NCBI GenBank assembly: GCA_000435595.1
Contig: FR895391.1
Span: forward strand, 1-22,825
Source of the DNA: Firmicutes bacterium CAG:882
GTDB lineage: Bacteria > Bacillota > Clostridia > Lachnospirales > Lachnospiraceae
DNA length: 22,825 nt
Direction: 5' to 3'
In this document: positions 1-6,748 of the stretch, in pieces
How the letters are laid out: every line of letters starts with the position of its first letter
Numbering within the stretch: the stretch's first letter is position 1
Position numbers and translations under genes: made by a program
Notes under the pieces: model-generated
What the model saw: only the letters and a program-made list of their open reading frames with translations
The model's database searches: none
What the model was told of the DNA's origin: nothing

Positions 1-238
1 TCCGTATTTGTATTTCCACATACCTACTTTTTTCTATGTTAACTACTTATCAAACATTCAGAAACATCAGTACAAAATATATATTCTAACACCAAAGTTT
101 ACACTAATCAAAAAACACTCTAAAACCTACAGATAATCTGCCTAAGGCTGATATTATATTTTTCCATGTTATCTCCCTGTTATCTATTCGACCCTTATAT
201 TTCTTCACTATTCCACTCCTGCGGATAGCCATATTTAT
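1..238. other. AT-rich stretch without a recognisable gene
   Basis: No convincing gene is visible here. On the minus strand an ATG at 165-167 has an AGGGAG ribosome site at 173-178, but its frame stops after 15 codons (120-167), so it may be the start of a gene whose remainder has been lost. The rest is AT-rich and has no clear hairpins or coding pattern. Confidence 0.4.
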
Positions 239-440
239 CTATTGTGTTTCCGGGCAATCTAAAATACCATAGCTTCCCCGAAAATCTTTCGCATTGATTT
301 CAATGCAATAGTCTCCCGGTTCTGAGAGAGCAATGATAAAATCTGACGTAGGAATATCATTGCCGCGATAGGCGTATTTTTGTTCTTCCATATCAGCTGA
401 CTCCATATACGTTTCAGGTGATTTACCACCATAATTATTC
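239..440 (-). pseudogene. Frameshifted remnant of an unidentified protein gene
   Basis: The minus strand reads as a protein-like sequence (…KSPETYMESADMEEQ… then …SEPGDYCIEINAKDFRG…) ending at a stop at 239-241. The frame is closed upstream by a stop just before NNYGGKSP. Near 275 another frame continues sensibly (KLWYFRLPGNTIDKYGYPQEW), which suggests more than one indel. I do not recognise the family. No ribosome site or intact start is associated, so I read it as decayed coding DNA; this rests on composition and frame continuity only. Confidence 0.35.
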
Positions 441-605
441 TATCGCTAATTGAATTCATTGTCTATATACAGACAACTAACATGCACAAAATCGGTACCA
501 AGATGCATGATAATTCAATCTGCTGCTCCATACGCTGTACAATACAGTCAAAAATATCTCTATTGCTTTTGTAATGTCGGTACAGTGCCACAATTAATAT
601 TTTCT
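441..605. other. No gene seen between two gene remnants
   Basis: This stretch separates the unidentified remnant from the DUF2975-like remnant. Stops occur in all frames and no terminator or promoter stands out. It is probably decayed coding DNA of the same neighbourhood. Confidence 0.35.
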
Positions 606-818
606 CTAAGCCTCATTATCAAAGTTTAAGTCTGACCATCCATCTGCTGGCACATTCATAAAACCTGTCATGATTCCCTGTGCGATTTCCGCTAAGACAG
701 CACAACCTGTTGGAATAACCATCATCAAAATTCCAAGTCTTCTCAATTCTCCGGCTTCCACCTGCGTAAATGGTGTTCCTGCCATCAGTGCATTACGAAA
801 ATATCATTAAAGTTCATT
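606..818 (-). pseudogene. C-terminal remnant of a DUF2975-like membrane protein
   Basis: The minus strand encodes a C-terminal piece, GTPFTQVEAGELRRLGIL followed by a hydrophobic helix (MMVIPTGCAVLAEIAQGIM) and an acidic tail ending in NFDNEA-stop at 606-608. The 'GxPFT/S…E…LRRLGILM' pattern is characteristic of DUF2975 (YoaS-like) small membrane proteins, which often pair with an XRE regulator. An ATG near 818 begins in a different frame (MNFNDIF, then a stop), so the first transmembrane helices are missing and a frameshift separates start and body. The family call is from memory of the motif. Confidence 0.5.
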
Positions 819-909
819 CCCCTCCCATTCCCGTGCACTAATATTATCACTACACCCTTCTGTCCTTCTTAATTTTCTATTTAATTAATTTCCCTGCAGC
901 CTCTATCAT

Positions 910-1927
910 TTATTCCATTAACAATTTCTTAACAATAATCTTCACATTATGTATATTTAGAGGACAATTCATAGATTCATAAGTCAAAATAACATCATTG
1001 CCCTGAAATAAGCCATTCTCAGTATATGTATTCATCTTTCTGACAAAATCATCGGCATACTGTGCATCATCCATGCGCCCCGCATGCTCCCAATATGTAA
1101 TCTTTCCGGTATGGATATTTATTATCGTGAAATCCGGTTGGATAGTCTGAGTATGCCCGGCTATTATCACTTCCAGTGGACGCTCATATTTATATAATGA
1201 TATCAGGGTCAAAAGGTCAGAAGTCCGATGCAAGCTTGCTTGCGTGAGGATTTTTGACATTGTGACCCGCCAAAAATATGAGTAAGAAGCCATTTTTCAT
1301 AGAAAAATGTGCGAATTACGAATGTTTTTGAGAATTGTGGGAGCACGCAGTGCGGAGCAATTCGATATCATTGAGGTCAAAATACCTTTTGACCTCAACA
1401 TCATATAATAAATGCTCATTATTTTTAGCTAATATATTAGCTATGATTACCCCAGATTTAGAGCGTACCGATTCTCCGTTATCTGTCTCATATTTCAAAT
1501 TTTCCTTATATTTCTGATACGGCTCATAACTTTCATTTTGCCATGTTCTGAGTTTTTCGTTTACGCTTATTCTAATCGGAACCACAAGCTGCTTTCTCTC
1601 CTGCTTCAACATGTCATAAACATTATCAATCTCTTCATCATTTTTCGCTTGCGCAAATGTCTCCAATGCCTGCAGCTCCTTCTCAATTAAAGGCTTTACT
1701 TTCGCATAATACCCCTTCTGGGCTAACCGTCTTGCAAGCTGTTCGTTCTTCCTGTCTATATATATCTTTACATATAATCCTGTTTCAATATTCTTATATT
1801 GGTGGTAATAGTATGTCTTTCTGTAGCGATTCTGGATTTTCAGACCACCCTCCGGGGCATTTGACAAATATTTTTCTATTTTCTCTAATGTATGCTTTAA
1901 TTCTGCTATTCTTTTCTTAACGTCTAT
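910..1927 (-). pseudogene. PD-(D/E)XK-like nuclease, cassette copy A, disrupted by a MITE-like insertion
   Basis: This is a paralogue of the intact gene at 5945-6748: a hand alignment over 74 residues of the N-terminal half gives 51 identities. The reading frame is split between the Tyr and Lys of HLLY-KYERPLE by a 204-bp insertion (1199-1402) with a 7-bp target duplication. Removing 211 nt restores an exact 269-codon frame from the ATA at 1925-1927 to the stop at 910-912. The C-terminal piece keeps the PDFTIIN and YWEHAGRMDD motifs. The first motif reads SKSGVII where copy B has SKSEVII, so the presumed catalytic Glu is Gly (GGG at 1451-1453), a second lesion independent of the insertion. 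The gene follows repeat array A directly, as in the other cassette. It should be non-functional. Confidence 0.8.
1192..1409. mobile_element. 204-bp MITE-like element (1199-1402) with 7-bp target site duplication
   Basis: The element is bounded by ATATAAT at 1192-1198 and 1403-1409. Its ends are inverted repeats, GATATCAGGGTCAAAAGGT and, on the other strand, GATGTTGAGGTCAAAAGGT; 15 of 19 positions agree and every difference is a transition. Just inside the right end is a perfect palindrome, GAGGTCAAAA (1373-1382) and TTTTGACCTC (1387-1396) around a 4-nt loop. No transposase is encoded, so it would need an enzyme in trans. It supplies a chance start codon for the downstream half of the split nuclease gene. 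Excising element plus one duplication copy rejoins the host frame exactly, which proves the insertion boundaries. Confidence 0.85.
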
Positions 1928-1941
1928 AACCTTTTCCTCCT
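1925..1941 (-). promoter_or_regulatory. Ribosome binding site and ATA start candidate of nuclease copy A
   Basis: AGGAGG (1936-1941, minus strand) is followed after 8 nt by ATA (1925-1927) in the nuclease frame. No ATG, GTG or TTG occurs between the site and the conserved N-terminal region. Copy B has ATT at exactly the same 8-nt distance, which suggests a shared non-canonical start. The proposal is inference. Confidence 0.4.
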
Positions 1942-1945
1942 GTTC

Positions 1946-2229
1946 TCTCTGCCTAAGACAATTCAATTTCCTGCCGTTGGACTGATATTGCGGCTTATTG
2001 TTCTAAATTTTTTGTAATTTCTCTGCCTATGACAGGTAAATATAACAACTTGGACTGATATTTTGACTGCTATTTTAATTTTTTTCTGCCCATAGATGAC
2101 TAATGTACTTCCTTTGGACTGATTTTCAATTGATTTTCTGGAATTTTGTCGGAATTTCTCTGCCCAGAGACGGTTGGAGAACAACCTATAGGCAGACATT
2201 TTGACCTGAACTTTGATTTTATTGATTTA
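1946..2229 (-). repeat. Repeat array A: alternating 74/63-bp units with variable 21-22 nt segments
   Basis: On the minus strand, units are delimited by box A (GGGCAGAGA, variants AGGCAGAGA and GGGCAGAAA) at 2157-2165, 2083-2091, 2020-2028 and 1946-1954. Unit lengths are 74 (2092-2165), 63 (2029-2091) and 74 bp (1955-2028); a partial unit at 2166-2229 has lost its box A. Each unit also carries box B (ATCAGTCCAA, or GTCTGCCTAT in the partial one). Between box B and the next box A lie variable segments of 22, 22, 21 and 22 nt (2166-2187, 2092-2113, 2029-2049, 1955-1976), all different. The segment at 2166-2187 contains GGTTG/CAACC and could form its own stem. The array ends 5 nt upstream of the ribosome site of nuclease copy A. 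Since 74 is not a multiple of three, this is not a protein repeat. Confidence 0.85.
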
Positions 2230-2253
2230 TCTATATTATAAAGTCTGAATATA

Positions 2254-2283
2254 CATCAGCCCCACAATAATGCGGGGCTGATG
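2254..2283 (-). terminator. Terminator-like hairpin, copy of the ppdK terminator
   Basis: Arms CATCAGCCCCACA (2254-2266) and TGCGGGGCTGATG (2271-2283) pair with one mismatch around a 4-nt loop. It closely resembles the ppdK terminator at 7095-7123 and, as there, lies between a ppdK 3' end and a repeat array. The U-tract on the minus strand is poor, so termination may be weak. Confidence 0.6.
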
Positions 2284-2331
2284 AAAAATTATAATCAGAT
2301 GTTAATGTAAGATGTACTACAATTGGACTAA

Positions 2332-2364
2332 TTACTTTCCGGCATTCTCGGCAATAGCAGCCTG
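2332..2364 (-). pseudogene. Detached last ten codons of ppdK
   Basis: The minus strand encodes QAAIAENAGK and a stop, the same C-terminus as ppdK at 7147-7179. Over the 34 bases matched with the intact gene (including one base past the stop) there are two differences, both silent. It lies upstream of the terminator hairpin, array A and nuclease copy A, mirroring the real ppdK, terminator, array B and nuclease copy B. It marks a duplication or recombination boundary; the similarity ends at about 2365. Confidence 0.8.
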
Positions 2365-2365
2365 T

Positions 2366-2511
2366 GGAGTTTACTACATTTAGAGAGTTATTATAGAAAA
2401 TCTTTTTTCAACAATCATTTTTAGGAATATTGACCCTATTGACCCTCCACATATTATCATTTTATGTAATCAACAGCATATCTAACACTACTATAATATA
2501 TTTTTCGACTA
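2366..2511. other. Short AT-rich junction with a 9-bp tandem repeat
   Basis: No gene is seen. TATTGACCC is tandemly repeated at 2428-2436 and 2437-2445; on the minus strand this gives GGGTCAA twice, resembling the GGGTCAAAAGG end motif of the MITE-like element at 1199-1402. Near the edge, CTATAATA (2491-2498) and TATTATAG (2510-2517) form an inverted repeat overlapping the stop codon of the next gene. Confidence 0.35.
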
Positions 2512-3072
2512 TTATAGCTTAGACAATAATTCTGTTTTCTTGCTTGTGAACTCCTCTTCTGACAATATTCCTGCTTCCTTCAGACTTGCAAGCTTTTTTA
2601 TCTGTTCCAGCACATCAGGCTGGCTCTGCTGTTGCACAACAACCTGAGGTGATGCAGATTGTTTTTTCAACTCTTTTTCTTCCGCTCTAATATTCTTCTT
2701 GAAGCCATTATATATTGCTATAATACGGTCTGCCTCAAGCTTAACCATACCACTCATGGTCTTATATGAACCTTGAACCAAAAGCTTAATATCGCAAACA
2801 TCTTTCATGAATGAATCAATAGCCGCATCTGCAACTGTAGAAACTGCCATATCAACCAAAAATCCTGTCAGCGATGTTGCTGATGATGATGCCAAATTGG
2901 ATGCTTCCTGAACAGTCTCTATCTTTACAATTTCATCATAGTAAAATCTATTTATATTTGAAACATTTCCTCCAGATGTCTTATTTGCCCATATTATCTG
3001 CTCCGTTGTGCAAGCAACATATCCTCCAGAAGAATTCCATGTAAAGAACAAAATCAATTCATTTTCATCCAT
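2512..3072 (-). CDS. PH-like and SHOCT domain protein, probably 5'-truncated
   Basis: The 186 residues start with a beta-rich region (about 1-110; CTTEQIIWANKTSGGNVSNI…FYYDEIVKIE) that resembles bacterial PH-like domains. A polar linker with KQSASPQVVVQQQSQ follows, and then a C-terminal helical pair (LEQIKKLASLKEAGILSEEE, about 151-186) that fits the SHOCT domain. SHOCT proteins are usually oligomerising or membrane-associated accessories of unknown role. The ATG at 3070-3072 has no visible ribosome site. The frame stays open and protein-like upstream to a stop at 3241-3243 (…FFANIKDSNFEITNEYID…), so the true N-terminus has probably been lost at the junction near 3180-3240. Domain calls are from motif memory; the function is unknown. 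Confidence 0.6.
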   Translation of the reverse strand: MDENELILFFTWNSSGGYVACTTEQIIWANKTSGGNVSNINRFYYDEIVKIETVQEASNLASSSATSLTGFLVDMAVSTVADAAIDSFMKDVCDIKLLVQGSYKTMSGMVKLEADRIIAIYNGFKKNIRAEEKELKKQSASPQVVVQQQSQPDVLEQIKKLASLKEAGILSEEEFTSKKTELLSKL

Positions 3073-3164
3073 CTCATTACTTAATTCGGTGCATGCTTCA
3101 AACCCGATTTTTTCACGGATTATTTTATCAATATATTCATTTGTAATTTCAAAATTACTGTCTT

Positions 3165-3336
3165 TTATGTTTGCAAAGAAATTACTGATTTTTTCAGCCC
3201 TGCAAATATCCCAAGTGAAGATGATGCTTTCACTATGCAGTTAGTTACATTGATGAAAAGCAGAACCGATGAAGAGAAAAAAATTATAATCAACATTATT
3301 AAACAGCTATTAGCCTTTAATGATACTGACAAGTAG
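3165..3336 (+). pseudogene. C-terminal remnant of a possible XRE-type regulator
   Basis: The plus strand reads VCKEITDFFSPANIPSEDDA, continues through a helical segment (MKSRTDEEKKIIINIIKQLL) and stops at 3334-3336. 'Cxx(L/I)xxxDFF…' followed by a final helix of 'E(E/K)K…II..(L/I)' type is common at the end of Cro/CI-type regulators. No HTH or start precedes it, because the plus-strand frame runs into DNA that looks coding on the other strand (5' extension of the SHOCT gene). The call rests on a short motif only. Confidence 0.35.
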
Positions 3337-3410
3337 CACTCAGACACACTATTTAAGCAATGCTGCTCATTTCCCTTTACATTATCTGTAATTGTGCCTA
3401 GACATAAAAA

Positions 3411-3459
3411 ACCGACCTCAAATCGTTAGATTTTGGTCTAACTTTTTGGGGTCGGTACA
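3411..3459 (-). mobile_element. Solitary IS3-family-like terminal sequence with a long hairpin
   Basis: On the minus strand the sequence starts TGTACCGACCCCAAAAAG at 3459, matching the typical terminal repeat of many Firmicute IS3-family elements (TGTACTGACCCCAAAAAG). The arms 3411-3430 and 3437-3456 pair at 17 of 20 positions around a 6-nt loop. No transposase remains on either side, so this is a leftover end. It cuts into a small reading frame starting at 3479. Assignment to IS3 is from memory of the terminal motif. Confidence 0.45.
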
Positions 3460-3479
3460 ATATGCTCCAAACCTTTCAT
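3438..3479 (-). pseudogene. Third gene of the HTH/57-aa operon, cut after about seven codons
   Basis: A very good ribosome site, AGGAGG at 3486-3491, is 6 nt before an ATG at 3477-3479. The frame reads MKGLEHI and then enters the IS-like end at 3459, ending at a stop at 3438-3440. The strong initiation signal with only about seven native codons indicates that a real gene began here and was truncated by the mobile element. Its identity cannot be recovered. Confidence 0.5.
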
Positions 3480-3523
3480 CTTGCACCTCCTGTATGCATC
3501 AACAGAAATGCTTTAGAAAGGAG

Positions 3524-3697
3524 CTATTCATCATCTTCATCCCACGAAGAAACCATATGTAATTCACCTGACTCCATATCCATAGCCATGTTATCGCCCA
3601 TACGCATCATCATATGCCCCTCTGAGTCCATTGCCATATTGTCAGACACAGAAAAGCAAAAATCTCCGTCTTCCATATCCATAAAACTCTTACACAT
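3524..3697 (-). CDS. Small Met- and Asp/Glu-rich protein (57 aa)
   Basis: The ATG at 3695-3697 has AAGGAGG a short distance upstream (3705-3711 region). That site abuts the stop codon of the upstream HTH protein (3701-3703), so the two are probably translationally coupled. The protein is strongly acidic and methionine-rich (13 Met in 57 residues), with a repeated pattern: NMAMDSEGHM at about 20-29 and NMAMDMESGELHM at about 36-48. It ends in SSWDEDDE. There is no signal peptide or membrane helix. I know no family for it. The imperfect repeat suggests a beta-hairpin or metal- or partner-binding peptide acting with the upstream protein; both ideas are inference. The coding call rests on the ribosome site, coupling and non-random composition. 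Confidence 0.65.
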   Translation of the reverse strand: MCKSFMDMEDGDFCFSVSDNMAMDSEGHMMMRMGDNMAMDMESGELHMVSSWDEDDE

Positions 3698-3700
3698 AGT

Positions 3701-4924
3701 TTAGACCTCCTTGTAATTAAAATTCTTTACCAGGTTATAAGTACGATTAACATCCTCTATTAAAGACTTTATATACTCATCCTTAGACGAGGCACTAACA
3801 TGTACAACATTTGAAAATATCCCCTGAAAATTCTCGGATGAATGGATTCCCGAATGAAAACAAACGGTATCACTGTCTTCATAGAAGTGAAAATATTGCA
3901 TAATCCCTTTCAGTATACTTTCTTCATTCATATATTGGCGCATGTCTGAGAACGAGTCTTCCGCAGCCTTACCTATCTCTCTAAGCGCCCTCAAAACATT
4001 TTTATTATGCTTTAGAGCATTCTTAAGCATGGATGCTACGGCCTCGCGATTGTTCTTTAACACCATATCAATCAATTTTCCAAGATAAGGAAATGTCAGC
4101 TGACACTGCGCTTTTCTGTTTGTTTCAATTTCAAATTCGGTAGAAAAATAAACCAATACGTCATCTGAAGAAGCAGCAACCTGATTCATCATCTGTTGAT
4201 TGTAATTTTTCTTAATATCCAATCCTGTACTGTAGAAATAAGAAGCTTCATACAAGGAAGGTATTTCTCTAGCCTTCGTTTCATCTAGGATCTTGTAATC
4301 TTTGTTCTCTAAAGCTAAAGCAATAATGTTTGTTCTTAAGCTATCATTTTGCTTCATCTTATAATCAAGCAAATCGTACTCAGAAGGCCGCCTTCTCTCT
4401 ATTGTTGTACCTGAACCAAAAGAGCCATAATACTCCATCTGGTCCTCATCTATTAAATATATGTAACCCTCATCGATTAGGTATTTTATGAAACCATAGT
4501 TACCAAACTCAATAGCATAATCGATTACATTTTTCCCATACTCATCTTCATTAAGAATAAGTTTATCAGGTCTGTCAATATATTCTTTCCAGACCTTTTT
4601 ATCCTTAGAAAGAGCAATAGAATAATTTGTAGTTCTGGTTGGAGCAGGTTTTGTCACCTTTCCGGCACTAAGAATACTATCAACAGATACCTCTAATAAT
4701 TCTGAAAAAAGTGGTAAATCACTAATCTGTATTCCCTTGCTGCCCTTTTTTATTTGGCATATCTTATTTGCCACTCGCTGAATTTTATCTGATTCGGGCT
4801 CATCTTCTATGCCATCTCGTAGCTTTATATAAGCTATAGCAAACTGGCGATCAGCGCCATACTTTCTAGCAATCAATTTTCCTATGTATTCGCCAATTTT
4901 GCAGTTTTCTTCTGCTCTATACAT
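3701..4924 (-). CDS. HTH (XRE-like) and ankyrin-like repeat protein
   Basis: The start is the ATG at 4922-4924, placed 9 nt after GGAGG (4934-4938); a more upstream ATG would include the ribosome site. This gives 407 residues. The first about 85 residues resemble a Cro/CI-type HTH domain (ANKICQIKKGSKGIQISDLP followed by LFSELLEVSVDSILSAG). Next comes at least one ankyrin-like helix pair (EYGKNVIDYAIEFGNYGFIK, then YLIDEGYIYLIDED), and the rest is helical with a Lys- and Asn-rich C-terminus. Proteins of this layout in Firmicutes are uncharacterised; a sensor or switch function is a guess. It heads a short operon with the 57-aa protein and a truncated third gene. Large palindromes lie 70-130 bp upstream and could be regulatory. 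Confidence 0.65.
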   Translation of the reverse strand: MYRAEENCKIGEYIGKLIARKYGADRQFAIAYIKLRDGIEDEPESDKIQRVANKICQIKKGSKGIQISDLPLFSELLEVSVDSILSAGKVTKPAPTRTTNYSIALSKDKKVWKEYIDRPDKLILNEDEYGKNVIDYAIEFGNYGFIKYLIDEGYIYLIDEDQMEYYGSFGSGTTIERRRPSEYDLLDYKMKQNDSLRTNIIALALENKDYKILDETKAREIPSLYEASYFYSTGLDIKKNYNQQMMNQVAASSDDVLVYFSTEFEIETNRKAQCQLTFPYLGKLIDMVLKNNREAVASMLKNALKHNKNVLRALREIGKAAEDSFSDMRQYMNEESILKGIMQYFHFYEDSDTVCFHSGIHSSENFQGIFSNVVHVSASSKDEYIKSLIEDVNRTYNLVKNFNYKEV

Positions 4925-4990
4925 TGAATAACACCTCCGTAACAACTATTTGATATAAGCATACACCCCTGATAATATCTCGTATATAAC

Positions 4991-5055
4991 AAATAAGCAT
5001 ATGCATTTTTCATATGCTTATTTTATCATATTTTATATATGCTATACGCATATAT
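4991..5055. promoter_or_regulatory. Two GCATAT-core palindromes upstream of the HTH gene
   Basis: The first has perfect 13-bp arms, AAATAAGCATATG (4991-5003) and CATATGCTTATTT (5011-5023), with a 7-nt loop. The second has perfect 8-bp arms, ATATATGC (5035-5042) and GCATATAT (5048-5055), with a 5-nt loop. Both share a GCATAT core. They sit upstream of an HTH-protein gene, so autoregulatory operators are plausible. On the plus strand the first is followed by several T, so a weak terminator is an alternative. Confidence 0.45.
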
Positions 5056-5400
5056 TTATATAGTGCCCTTTCTTCAATAATTACTATTGGAATTTCTGTG
5101 TCATCTGATATCAACTTTATTCTCTTAAAGTAATCATTTTCGTAAGCGTAACTCTTATCACTTCTTACTGCTTAATAAATTTGCTCTATTTTATGAACCG
5201 TAATTCTTATCGTATATCCATTATCTTCAATTTCTCTTATAACAGCCTGCTTTATCCACCAAAATGCATATCTAAATTCCAATTTATTATTTAACGTTTT
5301 TTCATAAATTCCTGCCCATTTATCTACCCTAAAGTCATAAATCCATGATATGTTTCCTTATATTTTTTCACCATATAAATACCAATCTTCTTTTCATATA
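5050..5400 (-). pseudogene. Remnant of a sigma-70-like protein gene
   Basis: The minus strand reads LEFRYAFWWIKQAVIREIED, then NGYTIRITVHKIEQIY and a stop at 5172-5174. This fits the region 2-3 hallmark of sigma-70 factors (…YATWWIRQAIxRxI…TIRIPVH…). The preceding residues WIYDFRVDKWAGIYEKTLNN are in the same frame. The start-side sequence (MVKKYKETYHG) and the tail (SDKSYAYENDYFKRIKLISD) are in other frames, so at least two frameshifts have occurred. Sigma-like domains of this kind also occur in phage and accessory regulators. No functional product is expected. Confidence 0.5.
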
Positions 5401-5466
5401 ATATACTGCCACACCTGATTTTTGAATAAACCCCTTTTACTCCCCATATCCATAACAACCTGACAT

Positions 5467-5499
5467 TAAAAAAGCAGCAAACCATCTCTGATTTGCCGC
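5467..5499 (-). terminator. Rho-independent terminator after the Rpn-type remnant
   Basis: On the minus strand, GCGGCAAA (5492-5499) pairs with GGTTTGCTGC (5474-5483) and is followed by six T (5468-5473). It lies about 30 nt beyond the stop of the reading frame ending at 5528. Confidence 0.75.
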
Positions 5500-5527
5500 T
5501 CACTTTCATAATAATGTCTATATACTC

Positions 5528-5884
5528 TTATGCTAATACAGACTCTTTCTTTTTTATTATTGCCTCAGCTTCCGCAATACTCTTTTTCGTTGCAAGTGCA
5601 ATTTGCTCTAATGAAAACTTATTCTCATACATATTTAATACAACATCAGTAATAACTTCTACCTTGGTATCATCCACAATTCCCTGACTCAGATTACACA
5701 TAACACTCACATCCCTTCTTATATTCTCTTCCAATGGAATATTATACTCTTTTTCAATAATGTTAAGCTTCTCATTCGACGTAAGTTTCTGCGATAGCAG
5801 TGCTCCTAACAAACGATGCAGTTCGTACTTATCATCCTGCTTTGGAAGCTCCTTGGCGAGTCCTATTAACACAATATTGAGCAT
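5528..5884 (-). pseudogene. C-terminal part of an Rpn-type PD-(D/E)XK nuclease/transposase-like protein
   Basis: The 118 residues (ELHRLLGALLSQKLTSNEKL, EYNIPLEENIRRDVSVMCNL) match the C-terminal helical half of the Lachnospiraceae 'PD-(D/E)XK nuclease family transposase'/Rpn group, where '(L)LS..L…EK..I(L/I)E.EY.I…V..MCNLS.G(I/L)' is typical. These proteins normally have about 280-310 residues with the nuclease domain first, and that N-terminal half is absent. Upstream, only about 60 nt remain before the end of nuclease copy B, and a short frameshifted piece (NAIIKAKKICSI) continues the homology weakly. The first ATG has no clear ribosome site. I treat it as a truncated gene with its own terminator at 5467-5499. 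Confidence 0.6.
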
Positions 5885-5944
5885 ATTTTCTTTGCCTTAA
5901 TAATAGCATTATAAGCGAGATTTTTTTCAGAATCAACTTAATCT

Positions 5945-6748
5945 TTACTCCATCAGTCTCCTGACAATCATCTTCACATTATGTATATTCAACGGATTAT
6001 TCATTGTCTCGTAGGTAACAATAACATCCTCCCCCGGAAATAGTTTATTCTCGATATATGTATTCATTTTCTGTATAAATTCACTGGCATATCTTGCATC
6101 GTCCATTCGTCCGGCATGCTCCCAGTATGTAATCTTCCCTGTATGAACATTTATTATCGTGAAATCAGGATGGATTGCCTGCAACTGTCCGTTTATCATC
6201 AGCTCTAACGGACGTTCATATTTATACAACAGATATTCCTTTTTTTTTGCCAGTATGTTGGCGATGATTACCTCAGACTTAGAGCGCACTAATTCGCCAT
6301 TGTCTGTCTCATACTTAAGATTTTCCTGATATTTTTGATATGGTTCATAACATTCATTTTCCCAGATTCTTAATTTTTCCTTGATACTTACCTTGACCGG
6401 AGTAACAAGCCTTTTTCTTTCTTCCGTCAGAATATCATATATATCATCTATTTGTTTATCATTATAATTGTATACTTCTTCAAATTGTTCTAAGGCATGC
6501 AGCTGGCTTTCAATATACGGCTTCACTTTAGAATAATATCCCTTCCGGGCAAGCTTTTGGGCTAAACTTTCATTTTTTCTATCTATATATGTTTTAATAT
6601 ATGAATCCGATTGTGGATTCTTATATTGATGATAATAATATGTTTTTCCATTACGTTTCTGAAGCTTTAAGCCTCCTTCCGGAGCATGAGCTAAATAATG
6701 CTCTATCTTGTCTAATATTTGTTTCAATTCTGAAATTTTGTTCTTAAT
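5945..6748 (-). CDS. PD-(D/E)XK-like nuclease, cassette copy B, apparently intact
   Basis: About 267 residues if the ATT at 6746-6748 is the start; the first conventional start is a TTG at 6725-6727. The N-terminal third is helical (KISELKQILDKIEHYL), then APEGGLKLQ and a basic, aromatic region (KTYYYHQYKN…YIDRKN) that may bind nucleic acid. The C-terminal domain carries the PD-(D/E)XK signature: Glu159 in VRSKSEVIIANIL, Asp195 in IHPDFTIIN and Glu210 in ITYWEHAGRMDD. The usual final Lys is replaced by the His after Glu, a variant seen in this widespread uncharacterised Firmicute family. Fold, not activity, is what can be inferred. The gene follows repeat array B within 50 nt and is one of two array-plus-nuclease cassettes in the window. 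AGGAGG at 6757-6762 is 8 nt from the ATT but 29 nt from the TTG. Confidence 0.75.
   Translation of the reverse strand: MKNKISELKQILDKIEHYLAHAPEGGLKLQKRNGKTYYYHQYKNPQSDSYIKTYIDRKNESLAQKLARKGYYSKVKPYIESQLHALEQFEEVYNYNDKQIDDIYDILTEERKRLVTPVKVSIKEKLRIWENECYEPYQKYQENLKYETDNGELVRSKSEVIIANILAKKKEYLLYKYERPLELMINGQLQAIHPDFTIINVHTGKITYWEHAGRMDDARYASEFIQKMNTYIENKLFPGEDVIVTYETMNNPLNIHNVKMIVRRLME

Noticed and set aside
910..1293. 127-aa frame as a separate gene
   Set aside because: Its start lies inside the MITE-like element and its body is the C-terminal part of the split nuclease.
1963..2199. Reading frames through the arrays as repeat proteins
   Set aside because: Unit length 74 is not divisible by three, the peptides switch frame between units, and there is no ribosome site.
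3462..3704. Plus-strand 80-aa frame
   Set aside because: It is antisense to the better supported 57-aa gene, which has a strong ribosome site and coupling.
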